From the IMG/VR virus record IMGVR_UViG_3300042564_002723, positions 1 through 22,046 of that record: DNA of 22,046 nt. One strand, 5' to 3'. The notes below the pieces were generated by a model that saw only the letters and a program-made list of their open reading frames with translations, was not told where the DNA came from and searched no databases. This document shows, piece by piece, positions 5,686 to 11,806 of this stretch. Positions within the stretch are counted from its first letter, which is position 1; the number at the start of each line of letters is the position of its first letter. Made by a program: the position numbers and the translations under genes. The DNA is from a virus.

Positions 5686-6071
5686 ACACCAAGCCCATCG
5701 CCCCGCACGTCATCAGCATGGACCTGCCGCTGCAGATCGTGAGCGAGTCCAACGCCCGCGAACACTGGCGCGTGGTGGCCAAGCGCAAGAAGCTGCACCG
5801 CACGACCGCGCGCCTGCTGATGCAGCGCCACCTGCGCCCGATGAACTACGCCGGCCCGGTCGAAATCACGATGACCCGCATCGGCCCGCGCAAGCTGGAC
5901 GACGACAACTTGACCGGTGGGTTCAAGGCCACCCGTGACGGCATTGCCGACTGGCTGGGCATCGACGACGGCAGCGACCGCCTGACCTGGATCTGCCAGC
6001 AGCGCATCGGCAAGCACTACGGCGTGGAGGTGGTGGTGGCCTGGGGCGTGGAAGCGGAGGCGCTGGCATGA
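5682..6071 (+). CDS. RusA-like Holliday junction resolvase
   Basis: A 129-residue protein starting with an ATGA overlap with ninB. The N-terminal LPLQIVSESNAREHWR and the central KLDDDNLTGGFKATRDGIAD (DDDN about 73-76, D about 90) followed by WLGIDDGSD match the RusA fold, in which aspartates in the D-D-N and downstream positions hold the catalytic metal. RusA cuts Holliday junctions made during recombination and replication, clearing branched DNA before packaging. Pairing with ninB supports this role. The best alternative is a related RusA-fold protein with altered specificity. Confidence 0.82.
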   Translation: MNTKPIAPHVISMDLPLQIVSESNAREHWRVVAKRKKLHRTTARLLMQRHLRPMNYAGPVEITMTRIGPRKLDDDNLTGGFKATRDGIADWLGIDDGSDRLTWICQQRIGKHYGVEVVVAWGVEAEALA

Positions 6072-6382
6072 ACCGCCGCATTGACACCGTGCAGCAGTAC
6101 ATCAAGGGAGGTGGCACCGGCACCGTGCTGGAGATCGCCCACGCACTGGAGATCCCCGCGGAATCGACCCGCGCCGCGCTGAACAAGCTGGCCGACATGG
6201 GCAAGGCCGCCAAGATCGGCGAGCGTGTCCGCACGTACCGGGTTCAAGGCGGCATCACGCGCGATGCCGTGGAAGCGGTGTGGGGCGCACCTGGCCGCGC
6301 AGACCGCACATGGCCAGCGCCCACCAGCATCGTTGGCCGTGCCTTGGCCGCCCGGCCCATTCTTCAGCAGGTGTGGCCATGA
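6068..6382 (+). CDS. Small winged-helix-like protein
   Basis: A 104-residue protein. Residues about 1-60 (RIDTVQQYIKGGGTGTVLEI then HALEIPAESTRAALNKLADM) form three helices followed by a KIGERVRTYRV wing, the layout of a winged-helix DNA-binding domain such as those that follow the IclR/MarR pattern. The remaining 40 residues are Pro/Ala-rich. ATGA overlap with the RusA-like gene. A regulator of later phage genes is plausible, with no direct evidence. Confidence 0.6.
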   Translation: MNRRIDTVQQYIKGGGTGTVLEIAHALEIPAESTRAALNKLADMGKAAKIGERVRTYRVQGGITRDAVEAVWGAPGRADRTWPAPTSIVGRALAARPILQQVWP

Positions 6383-6660
6383 GGTGCCCGCACTGCCAGC
6401 ACGACGGCAAGGCTGCCGTCATCGAGAGCCGCCAGATCGACGGCGACGTGTACCGCAAGCGCACCTGCGGCAAGTGCTTCAAGGGCTTCACCAGCCGCGA
6501 GCAGGCCACCACGGAGCCCATGCCACCGAACCGCCACCTGCGCCCGCACGAACACCGCAGCCAGCAGCTGGCCCGCGTGCCTGCCAAGCCGGCCAAGACC
6601 GACGCCGCGCACCTGCAAGGGGTGTGGGGCGGCATCGGCGCGCGAGGGGGTGACGCATGA
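6379..6660 (+). CDS. NrdR-like zinc-ribbon small protein
   Basis: A 93-residue protein. It begins MRCPHCQHDGKAAVIESRQ and continues DGDVYRKRTCGKCFKGFTSRE, so two CxxC pairs (about 3-6 and 31-34) build a zinc ribbon like that at the N-terminus of NrdR and of some phage Ogr-like activators. The C-terminal half is basic and Pro/His-rich with no ATP-cone, so it is not a full NrdR. Start by ATGA overlap. It may bind nucleic acid and act as a phage regulator; this is inference from the ribbon. Confidence 0.68.
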   Translation: MRCPHCQHDGKAAVIESRQIDGDVYRKRTCGKCFKGFTSREQATTEPMPPNRHLRPHEHRSQQLARVPAKPAKTDAAHLQGVWGGIGARGGDA

Positions 6661-6872
6661 AGTGCGCAGCCTGCCACCGCACGCTGGTGCGCTACGCCCT
6701 GACCGCCCGCACCAAGGAGGGCGTCATTGGCTGGGGTCCGACCTGCGCCAAGGGCGTGCAAGTCACGCAGACGCGCGCCGCGCATCCCCGCGTGGAGCGC
6801 CGCAAGGCCGAGCCGGCGCCCATCCCGGTGGACCCCCGACAAATGTCCCTGGCCCTGGAGGTAACGGCATGA
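6657..6872 (+). CDS. Small zinc-knuckle-like protein
   Basis: A 71-residue protein starting at an ATGA overlap. It begins MKCAACHRTLVRYALTARTK with CxxCH and has a third Cys in GWGPTCAKGVQ, the layout of small phage proteins with a rubredoxin-like or treble-clef zinc site. The C-terminus is Arg/Pro-rich and ends with QMSLALEV, a stretch resembling the QxSLF-like beta-clamp-binding peptide (speculative). Function unknown. Confidence 0.58.
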   Translation: MKCAACHRTLVRYALTARTKEGVIGWGPTCAKGVQVTQTRAAHPRVERRKAEPAPIPVDPRQMSLALEVTA

Positions 6873-7114
6873 CGACGGACAAACTGGCCCCCGGCAACGA
6901 GCCCGAGAGCTACTGCCACGGCAAGGCCCGCATCCCTACCTACGCACTGGCCCAGGTGGCAGCCCGCCGCGGGAGCCGCCGCACCGACAGCCGGCGCCAG
7001 CCCTACAAGTGCCACCACTGCGGGGATTGGCACGTGGGCACCGGCCTGGCATCCAAGGGCGCCCGGCCTGGCCGCAAGCCGCACGCGGAACTGCCCGACG
7101 AGGTGGACGCATGA
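6869..7114 (+). CDS. Small CxxC protein of the phage CHHCGxWH type
   Basis: An 81-residue protein. It contains YKCHHCGDWHVGTGL (about 48-62) preceded by a basic helix (AQVAARRGSRRTDSRRQ), a common arrangement in phage proteins that carry a single treble-clef-like zinc site. Start by ATGA overlap; GGAGG at 6857-6861 lies upstream. Ends in an acidic PDEVDA tail. No function is known to me. Confidence 0.6.
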   Translation: MTTDKLAPGNEPESYCHGKARIPTYALAQVAARRGSRRTDSRRQPYKCHHCGDWHVGTGLASKGARPGRKPHAELPDEVDA

Positions 7115-7599
7115 AGCGCAGCGCACCGATGAAACGCACCGCCTTCAAGCGAGTGGCAACGCTTCCAGCCCGTCAGGCCGCGCAGAGCACGTACACCCCC
7201 AGGCCGCGCCCTGCCGCACTGCCCATCGAAGGAGTCACCGCGACCATGGCCGTGCCTGTGCCCAAGACCGCCTACGTGCGCGACGAGCGCCTGCGCGATA
7301 TGTGCCGGGCCATGTCCTGCCAGCACTGCGGTGCATCGGGCGACGGCGCTGGCGTGACCTGGGCGCACAGCAATTGGGCCATCCACGGAAAGGCCAAGGG
7401 CATCAAGGCCAGCGACGTGTACGTGGCCGCGCTGTGCTGGGTGTGCCACCGCGAGCTGGACCAGGGCCACCGCTGGAGCGAGCCGCAGAAGCTGGCCGTG
7501 TGGACCGCCGCCCACCTGCGCACCGTCGCCCTGGCCGTGCTGCTGGGCACCTGGCCGAAAGACATCCCCATCCCCACCCCGTCCGGAAAGCAATCATGA
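7111..7599 (+). CDS. DUF1364-like HNH-type metal-binding protein
   Basis: A 162-residue protein. After a basic N-terminus (MKRSAPMKRTAFKRVATLPA) it has LRDMCRAMSCQHCGASGDGA (CQHC about 70-73), then TWAHSNWAIHGKAKGIKASD (His about 86 and 92) and ALCWVCHRELDQGHRW (Cys about 109 and 112, His about 113). This CxxC-AHSN-HGK-CxxCH order matches the phage DUF1364 family, whose fold looks like an HNH/treble-clef nuclease. It may act on DNA in recombination, in keeping with the upstream ninB and resolvase genes. The dispersed motif is at 7155-7167. Confidence 0.72.
   Translation: MKRSAPMKRTAFKRVATLPARQAAQSTYTPRPRPAALPIEGVTATMAVPVPKTAYVRDERLRDMCRAMSCQHCGASGDGAGVTWAHSNWAIHGKAKGIKASDVYVAALCWVCHRELDQGHRWSEPQKLAVWTAAHLRTVALAVLLGTWPKDIPIPTPSGKQS
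7155..7167 (+). repeat. 13-bp dispersed motif, copy 6 (GGCAACGCTTCCA)
   Basis: Lies near the start of the DUF1364-like gene, read V-A-T-L-P in the protein; it carries the C variant at both variable positions. Confidence 0.6.
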
Positions 7600-7892
7600 C
7601 CACCCCGACCACCCTCTACCTGTGCCTGGACCTGAACCCCACCGAGCCCGAGCACTACAACGACATCAGCGACGCCGACCTGTTCGCCGCCACCAGCTGC
7701 GCCCCGGTGCTGCTGCACCCAGCCGTGGCCACCGACCGCTGGCGCCGCAACTGGCAGGCTTTCGCCGACCGCGCCGAGGCCGAGGCTTACGCCCGCGCCG
7801 AGGGCAGCATCATCGTCATCCCCATGGCCACGGTCACCGTGCCGCTGGAGGACATGCCCGATGCCGATACCCCGACTACTCTGGAGCCATGA
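7596..7892 (+). CDS. Hypothetical acidic early protein
   Basis: A 98-residue protein that begins at an ATGA overlap with the DUF1364-like gene. It is acidic, with a beta-rich start (TTLYLCLDLNPTEPEHYNDI), a Trp-containing helix (DRWRRNWQAFADRAEAEAYA) and a final beta segment (GSIIVIPMATVTVPLEDMP). No cysteine clusters or known motif. It is the last gene of the tightly coupled block. The family is not recognised. Confidence 0.58.
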   Translation: MTTPTTLYLCLDLNPTEPEHYNDISDADLFAATSCAPVLLHPAVATDRWRRNWQAFADRAEAEAYARAEGSIIVIPMATVTVPLEDMPDADTPTTLEP

Positions 7893-7893
7893 C

Positions 7894-8121
7894 ATGACCA
7901 TGAAGCCAAACAAGACCGACTTCCGCCGCCCACTCGACGTGCCTTTCGCCTGCTGCGGGAACTGCAGGTTCTACTTTGCAGACGGCGGGTTTGAGGACGA
8001 TGGCGACTGCAGGCGCTACCCGCCAGTCGTATTTCCTGGCAACGAGGATCTTGACGACGATTTCCTGCACCCTACCGTGGAGCGCTTGTCCTGGTGCGGG
8101 GAGTGGAAGCGCGAGCGGTGA
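7894..8121 (+). CDS. Small Cys-rich phage protein
   Basis: A 75-residue protein. It has CCGNCRFYFADGGFEDDGDC (Cys pair plus Cys about 35), then RRYPPVVF and LSWCGEWKRER, the CxxCRF...GxCRRxPP...WCGE signature of small zinc-binding proteins very common in phages and mobile elements. ATG at 7894 is preferred over 7861 because GGAG at 7882-7885 sits 8 nt before it and 7861 would lie within the upstream gene. An ATG at 7900 is a further option. Function unknown. Confidence 0.65.
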   Translation: MTMKPNKTDFRRPLDVPFACCGNCRFYFADGGFEDDGDCRRYPPVVFPGNEDLDDDFLHPTVERLSWCGEWKRER

Positions 8122-8145
8122 GGGCGCCAGAACTTTACATTTTCA

Positions 8146-8153
8146 GCCGTACA
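8146..8153 (+). repeat. Direct repeat GCCGTACA, upstream copy
   Basis: GCCGTACA (with CA before it) recurs at 8181-8188, 35 bp downstream. The pair flanks the -35 hexamer of the promoter at 8161, so it could bind a regulator. Confidence 0.45.
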
Positions 8154-8160
8154 AAAATGC

Positions 8161-8190
8161 TTGACCTTGGGCCATTGTCTGCCGTACATT
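8161..8190 (+). promoter_or_regulatory. Probable promoter of the short regulator operon
   Basis: TTGACC at 8161-8166 and TACATT at 8185-8190, spaced 18 bp, in a locally AT-richer gap of 113 bp between genes. It precedes a strong Shine-Dalgarno (AAGGAGAG, 8223-8230) and the ATG at 8235. Confidence 0.55.
8181..8188 (+). repeat. Direct repeat GCCGTACA, downstream copy
   Basis: Second copy of GCCGTACA, overlapping the -10 hexamer of the promoter. Confidence 0.45.
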
Positions 8191-8234
8191 AATACCACTG
8201 CAGCACGACGTTGCAGCAACCCAAGGAGAGCAGC

Positions 8235-8429
8235 ATGAAGATCAGCGGCACGATGGACTTGGCGCAACTGGCCGAGCGTATGGGCAACAACGCCACCGAG
8301 GCGGAAGCCCGCCACATGCGCGCAACGTTGGAAGGCATCGGCGCCTGGGAACGTACCGAAGACGTGCCCGAAGACGAGTGGTTGAAGATGCTGGAAGGCG
8401 CCGTTGCACAAGCGAAGCACGACGAATGA
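8235..8429 (+). CDS. Small acidic protein of unknown function
   Basis: A 64-residue acidic protein (MKISGTMDLAQLAERMGNNA, then TEAEARHMRATLEGIGAWER and EDVPEDEWLKMLEGAVAQAK) predicted to be mostly helical. Its start is set by AAGGAGAG at 8223-8230. It overlaps the ribbon-helix-helix-like gene as ATGA. The small size, own promoter and pairing with a DNA-binding gene recall antitoxin, anti-repressor or regulator pairs, but no toxin family is recognised and the function is open. Confidence 0.6.
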   Translation: MKISGTMDLAQLAERMGNNATEAEARHMRATLEGIGAWERTEDVPEDEWLKMLEGAVAQAKHDE

Positions 8430-8608
8430 GCCAAGCCCCGGAGCCAAAGCAGCCGGGGCGCAAGCCCCTGCCAGAAGGCGCTGGCAAAACCGCCCGCGTG
8501 GAAATGCGCGTGCACCCGGACACAAAGGCGGCCTGGCTGGCAAAGGCAACCGCAGCCGGTTTGACGCTACAGGCATGGATCGAGCAGCGCTGCAACGCCA
8601 AGCGCTGA
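8426..8608 (+). CDS. Ribbon-helix-helix-like small DNA-binding protein
   Basis: A 60-residue basic protein. The first 20 residues are Pro/Lys-rich; residues about 25-56 (VEMRVHPDTKAAWLAKATAA then LTLQAWIEQRC) give one beta strand and two helices, matching the Arc/CopG ribbon-helix-helix pattern (alternating V-M-V strand). The ATG overlaps the upstream stop. It could autoregulate this promoter through the GCCGTACA repeats, which is inference. Confidence 0.65.
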   Translation: MSQAPEPKQPGRKPLPEGAGKTARVEMRVHPDTKAAWLAKATAAGLTLQAWIEQRCNAKR

Positions 8609-8633
8609 ACCTTCAAGGAACAAGGAAAGCCAC

Positions 8634-8876
8634 ATGAACATCGCACAGGTCCGAATCCAACGAGTCAGCAACGCCATCCGCGAGTACGACACCATCCGCG
8701 TGTGGATCGACGGCAAGCCGTTCAGCCGCGATCTGGTGTGTGACTCGGACATCACAAGCGCCAAGCGCATCGCCGACACATCCGGCGTGTCCTTCATGTA
8801 CGACGAGGCCAACGCCGAGCGTGTGCGCCGAGTGCTGGGGATCTCCCAGGCCGAGGCTGCACCAGCCTGCGCATAG
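8634..8876 (+). CDS. Hypothetical protein
   Basis: An 80-residue protein behind a 25-nt gap with AAGGAACAAGGAAAG upstream. It is predicted beta-rich (VRIQRVSNAIREYDTIRVWI, DGKPFSRDLVC) then helical, ending in AEAAPACA. No motif or family recognised. It is the last gene before the terminator at 8918, so it ends the three-gene operon. Confidence 0.55.
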   Translation: MNIAQVRIQRVSNAIREYDTIRVWIDGKPFSRDLVCDSDITSAKRIADTSGVSFMYDEANAERVRRVLGISQAEAAPACA

Positions 8877-8899
8877 AGCGCATCAACACCGCCGCACCC

Positions 8900-8912
8900 G
8901 GTAACGTTTCCA
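8900..8912 (+). repeat. 13-bp dispersed motif, copy 7 (GGTAACGTTTCCA), intergenic
   Basis: Major form of the motif, between the stop at 8876 and the terminator stem at 8918, so it is not under protein-coding constraint here. Confidence 0.85.
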
Positions 8913-8917
8913 CAAGA

Positions 8918-8938
8918 CCCGCCCAGCGCGGGCTTTTT
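8918..8938 (+). terminator. Rho-independent terminator
   Basis: CCCGC (8918-8922) and GCGGG (8928-8932) form a GC stem with a 5-nt loop, followed by C and five T residues (8934-8938). It would end the transcript of the three-gene operon. Confidence 0.75.
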
Positions 8939-8950
8939 CGTTTCCGCCCG

Positions 8951-8981
8951 GCACGGTTGACAAACGCAAAACGCATGGGAC
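8951..8981 (+). promoter_or_regulatory. Late promoter-like element, copy 1
   Basis: GCACGGTTGACAAAC, 6 nt, then CGCATGGGAC. The same two blocks with the same 6-nt gap recur at 15574-15604. TTGACA at 8957-8962 is a perfect -35, but no good -10 lies at normal spacing, so an activator-dependent promoter or another protein-binding site is possible. ATGGGA (8975-8980) and TCCCAT (8992-8997) also form an inverted repeat. It lies 35 bp before the small terminase gene. Confidence 0.5.
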
Positions 8982-9015
8982 TCTGAAAGCCTCCCATAGC
9001 CCCTGCGTTTCAGCC

Positions 9016-9714
9016 ATGGCCACCCCGCCGCGCAAGAGTGCAGCCAAGGCCGCCGCGAAGAAGGCGACCAAGGCCGCAGCACCTTCCACCAGCACCGCCA
9101 AGCCGGCCCCGCCCGCGAAGAAGGCCATCCGGTCCCGCGACCGCGCCACCATCGACACGCCGCTGTCTGACGCTGAAAAGACGTTCGTCGCGGCTTACAT
9201 GATCGACCGCAACGGCGCTGCGGCATACCGCGCTGTCAGGCCCAACGCCACACCCATCACCGCCCGCGTGACTGGCAGCCAATGGCTATCGAAGCCAAAT
9301 GTTCGGGCCGCTGTGGACGCAGCCATCGCCAAGCTCAACAACAAACTGGAGTTGACCGCCGAGCGCACGCTGCGCGAAATCGCCCGCCTGGCGTACTTCG
9401 ACCCGCGCAAGCTGCTGGACCCCAAGGGCAACCCGCTGCCCCTGAACGAACTGGACGACGACACGGCCGCAGCCATCGCCGGCCTGGAAGTGCAGAGCAT
9501 CGAACTTGGCAGTGGCGAGAACGCATTGCCGGCCGTGGTGAAGAAGTACAAGCTGGCCGACAAGAAGGGCGCGCTGGACATGGCCGCCAAGCACCTGGGG
9601 TTGTTCAAGGAGGACAACAAGCAGCGCACCGACCCGCTGACGGAACTGCTGGGCACGCTCAAGGGCAGCACCTTGCCGGTGAACCGCGCGCCAGCGAAGG
9701 GCAGCGACAAGTAA
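9016..9714 (+). CDS. terS: Terminase small subunit with H1-like N-terminal tail
   Basis: A 232-residue protein. Residues about 1-40 are Lys/Ala/Pro-rich (KSAAKAAAKKATKAAA), like histone H1 tails. From about 51 the helical LSDAEKTFVAAYMIDRNGAA, YRAV and VTGSQWLSKPNVRAAVD motifs match the Terminase_2-type small subunit, which recognises the packaging start on phage DNA, followed by a linker containing LTAERTLREIARLAYFDPRK. The stop overlaps the large subunit ATG by one base. The basic tail may bind DNA nonspecifically; its length is unusual for the family. Confidence 0.8.
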   Translation: MATPPRKSAAKAAAKKATKAAAPSTSTAKPAPPAKKAIRSRDRATIDTPLSDAEKTFVAAYMIDRNGAAAYRAVRPNATPITARVTGSQWLSKPNVRAAVDAAIAKLNNKLELTAERTLREIARLAYFDPRKLLDPKGNPLPLNELDDDTAAAIAGLEVQSIELGSGENALPAVVKKYKLADKKGALDMAAKHLGLFKEDNKQRTDPLTELLGTLKGSTLPVNRAPAKGSDK

Positions 9715-11300
9715 TGGGCATCGCCCTGGACCATGTGCCCGTGGACGCCGCCGACATGGCGCGGTGCCTGGCAGACCCAATGTGGCGGATCTGTTCGGGC
9801 CAGCTCTACAAGATCATGGTCAAGTCGGCAGACGGCGAGGGCAACACCGCCGTGCCGTTCGTGCCCAACCGGGCGCAGCGCCGATTCATTGAGCGGCTGT
9901 GGACGCGCAACATCATCCTGAAGGCGCGGCAGCTGGGCTTTACCACCCTCGTGGCCATCATGTGGCTGGACCACGCGCTGTTCAACGACGACCAGCGCTG
10001 TGTGATCGTCGCGCAGGACTTGCCCAAGGCTGAAGAAATCTTCCGCGACAAGGTGAAGTTCGCCTACGACCGGCTGCCCGAGTCACTGCGCGCCGTTCGG
10101 CCGCTGCTGACCGACAGCAAGAGCGAACTGCTGTTCAGCAACAACAGCAGCATCAAGGTGACGACCAGCGCCCGCGGCGGCACAACGCACCGGCTGCACG
10201 TCAGCGAGTACGGGAAGATCTGCGCCAAGTTCCCCGACAAGGCCCAGGAAATCATCACGGGCAGCTTCCCATCGGTGCCGCTGGACGGCATCACCATCGT
10301 GGAGAGCACCGCCGAAGGGCAAGAGGGCGACTTCTTCGACATGACCGAGCAGGCCATGGCCATCGAGGAAATGGGCCGGCCGCTGACCGAGCGTGAATAC
10401 CGCTTCCACTTCTACCCGTGGTGGCAAGAGCCGGCGTACCGCCTGACCCCGCAGCAGGCCGATCAAGTCATCCTCACCGCGGAGGACATCAAGTACTTCG
10501 ACGCGGTGGAGATCGTGATGGACACGCGCCTGGACGCTGGCCAGCGCGCTTGGTACGTCGCCACCAAAGCCGGCGAGTTCCGGGGCTCTGACCAGCGCAT
10601 GTGGCAGGAGTACCCCAGCACCCCGCGCGAAGCCTTCCAGCAGACCACTGAGGGCTACTACTTCGCCGTGCAGCTGGCCCAGGCGCGAAAGGCCGGCCGC
10701 ATCACCCAGGTGCCGTACCTGCCCGGCGTGCCGGTGAACACCTTTTGGGACATCGGCGGCGGCGACGGCACGGCCATCTGGCTGCACCAGCGCGCCGGCC
10801 TGGTCGACCGCTTCTTCAACTTCGTCGAGGATTGGGAGAAGCCGTACAGCCACTACGTCAAGGCGTTGCAGGACATTTCCGCAGAGGTCGGCGGCATCGT
10901 GTGGGGCACCCACTACCTGCCGCACGACGCCGAGCACCGCCGCCCTGGCGCTGACGTGGTGGAGTCACCGCTGGACATGCTCCAGGCCATGAACCTGGGC
11001 GGGCTTTGGGACACCGTGCCGCGCGTGGAGGACTTGACGCACGGCATCCAGCTGACCCGCGACGCTTTCGGCACCAGCTACTTCGACGAGGCCAACTGCG
11101 CCAAGGGCATCGCCCACCTGCAGGGCTACCGCAAGAAGTGGAACCGCAGCGCCGGCCGCTGGAGCGACGAACCCAACAAAGCCGATGGCCACTCCGAGGC
11201 CGCCGACGCCTACCGCCAGTTTGCACAGGGCTACATCGCGCCGATTGAGCGCGAGCGCGAGCAACGCCGCAAGGCCGTGCGCAACTGGAAAACCCGCTGA
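9714..11300 (+). CDS. terL: Terminase large subunit (ATPase and nuclease)
   Basis: A 528-residue motor protein. The N-terminal ATPase has a Walker A variant LKARQLGFTT (about 69-78), a Walker B-like RLHVSEYGK (about 158-166) and an ATP-coupling ITIVESTAEG (about 195). The C-terminal RNase H-like nuclease shows FWDIGGGDGTAIW (Asp about 346), LPHDAEHRR (Asp about 404) and an acidic residue in EAADAYRQF (about 498). It cuts concatemeric DNA and drives it into the procapsid through the portal, with energy from ATP. The ATG at 9714 shares its A with the TAA of the small subunit gene. Confidence 0.9.
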   Translation: MGIALDHVPVDAADMARCLADPMWRICSGQLYKIMVKSADGEGNTAVPFVPNRAQRRFIERLWTRNIILKARQLGFTTLVAIMWLDHALFNDDQRCVIVAQDLPKAEEIFRDKVKFAYDRLPESLRAVRPLLTDSKSELLFSNNSSIKVTTSARGGTTHRLHVSEYGKICAKFPDKAQEIITGSFPSVPLDGITIVESTAEGQEGDFFDMTEQAMAIEEMGRPLTEREYRFHFYPWWQEPAYRLTPQQADQVILTAEDIKYFDAVEIVMDTRLDAGQRAWYVATKAGEFRGSDQRMWQEYPSTPREAFQQTTEGYYFAVQLAQARKAGRITQVPYLPGVPVNTFWDIGGGDGTAIWLHQRAGLVDRFFNFVEDWEKPYSHYVKALQDISAEVGGIVWGTHYLPHDAEHRRPGADVVESPLDMLQAMNLGGLWDTVPRVEDLTHGIQLTRDAFGTSYFDEANCAKGIAHLQGYRKKWNRSAGRWSDEPNKADGHSEAADAYRQFAQGYIAPIEREREQRRKAVRNWKTR

Positions 11301-11304
11301 CCAC

Positions 11305-11317
11305 TGGAAACGTTACC
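11305..11317 (-). repeat. 13-bp dispersed motif, copy 8 (minus strand), in the leader of a gene
   Basis: TGGAAACGTTACC on the plus strand fills most of the 20-nt gap between terL and the next gene. Its GGAAA could act as a weak ribosome binding site for ATG 11321. Confidence 0.82.
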
Positions 11318-11320
11318 GCC

Positions 11321-11806
11321 ATGCACATCAACAGCCCCATCATCGACCCGCGCGGCCGGGAAATCTGGTCAGTCGGTGGCCCCACCGCCTGGAAGCAGGC
11401 CACGTACCGCGGCTACTGCGTCAGCCTGGAGTGGTTCGTCGGCAACCGCAGCGCCGAGCCCATGCTGGCGATCTGGCCGCTGGTGGCCGAGCGTGAGAGC
11501 GGCGTGTGGGGCGTGTGCCTGTCCAGCGTGGGCAAGTTTTGCGCCTTCGACGGCAACGGCAAGCCCACCGGCACGCCGACACCCGAGGCGTACACCGAAG
11601 CCATCGCGGTGCTGACCGAGATCTTCGACCGCCCGGCACTGGCCGCCGACGTGAACGCGCTGGTGGACGTGCTCATGCGCTACATCCCCGACCTGATCGT
11701 GGACGTGCCACCCGCGCCGCGCGAGGTGCTGGTGTCGCAGCGCGAAGCCCTGTTCGACGTGCAGCGCAAGGAAAACGGCAAGACCGTGGCCGAGGTGACG
11801 CTGTGA
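11321..11806 (+). CDS. Hypothetical structural-region protein
   Basis: A 161-residue protein between terL and portal. The N-terminal half is beta-rich (GREIWSVGGPTAWKQATYRG, SLEWFVGNRS, VWGVCLSSVGKF), the C-terminal half helical (ALAADVNALVDVLMRYIPDL), ending with a charged tail. No catalytic motif or signal peptide. The gap before it holds the dispersed motif and no clear Shine-Dalgarno. Its stop overlaps the GTG of portal. Probably an accessory virion-assembly protein; family not recognised. Confidence 0.6.
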   Translation: MHINSPIIDPRGREIWSVGGPTAWKQATYRGYCVSLEWFVGNRSAEPMLAIWPLVAERESGVWGVCLSSVGKFCAFDGNGKPTGTPTPEAYTEAIAVLTEIFDRPALAADVNALVDVLMRYIPDLIVDVPPAPREVLVSQREALFDVQRKENGKTVAEVTL

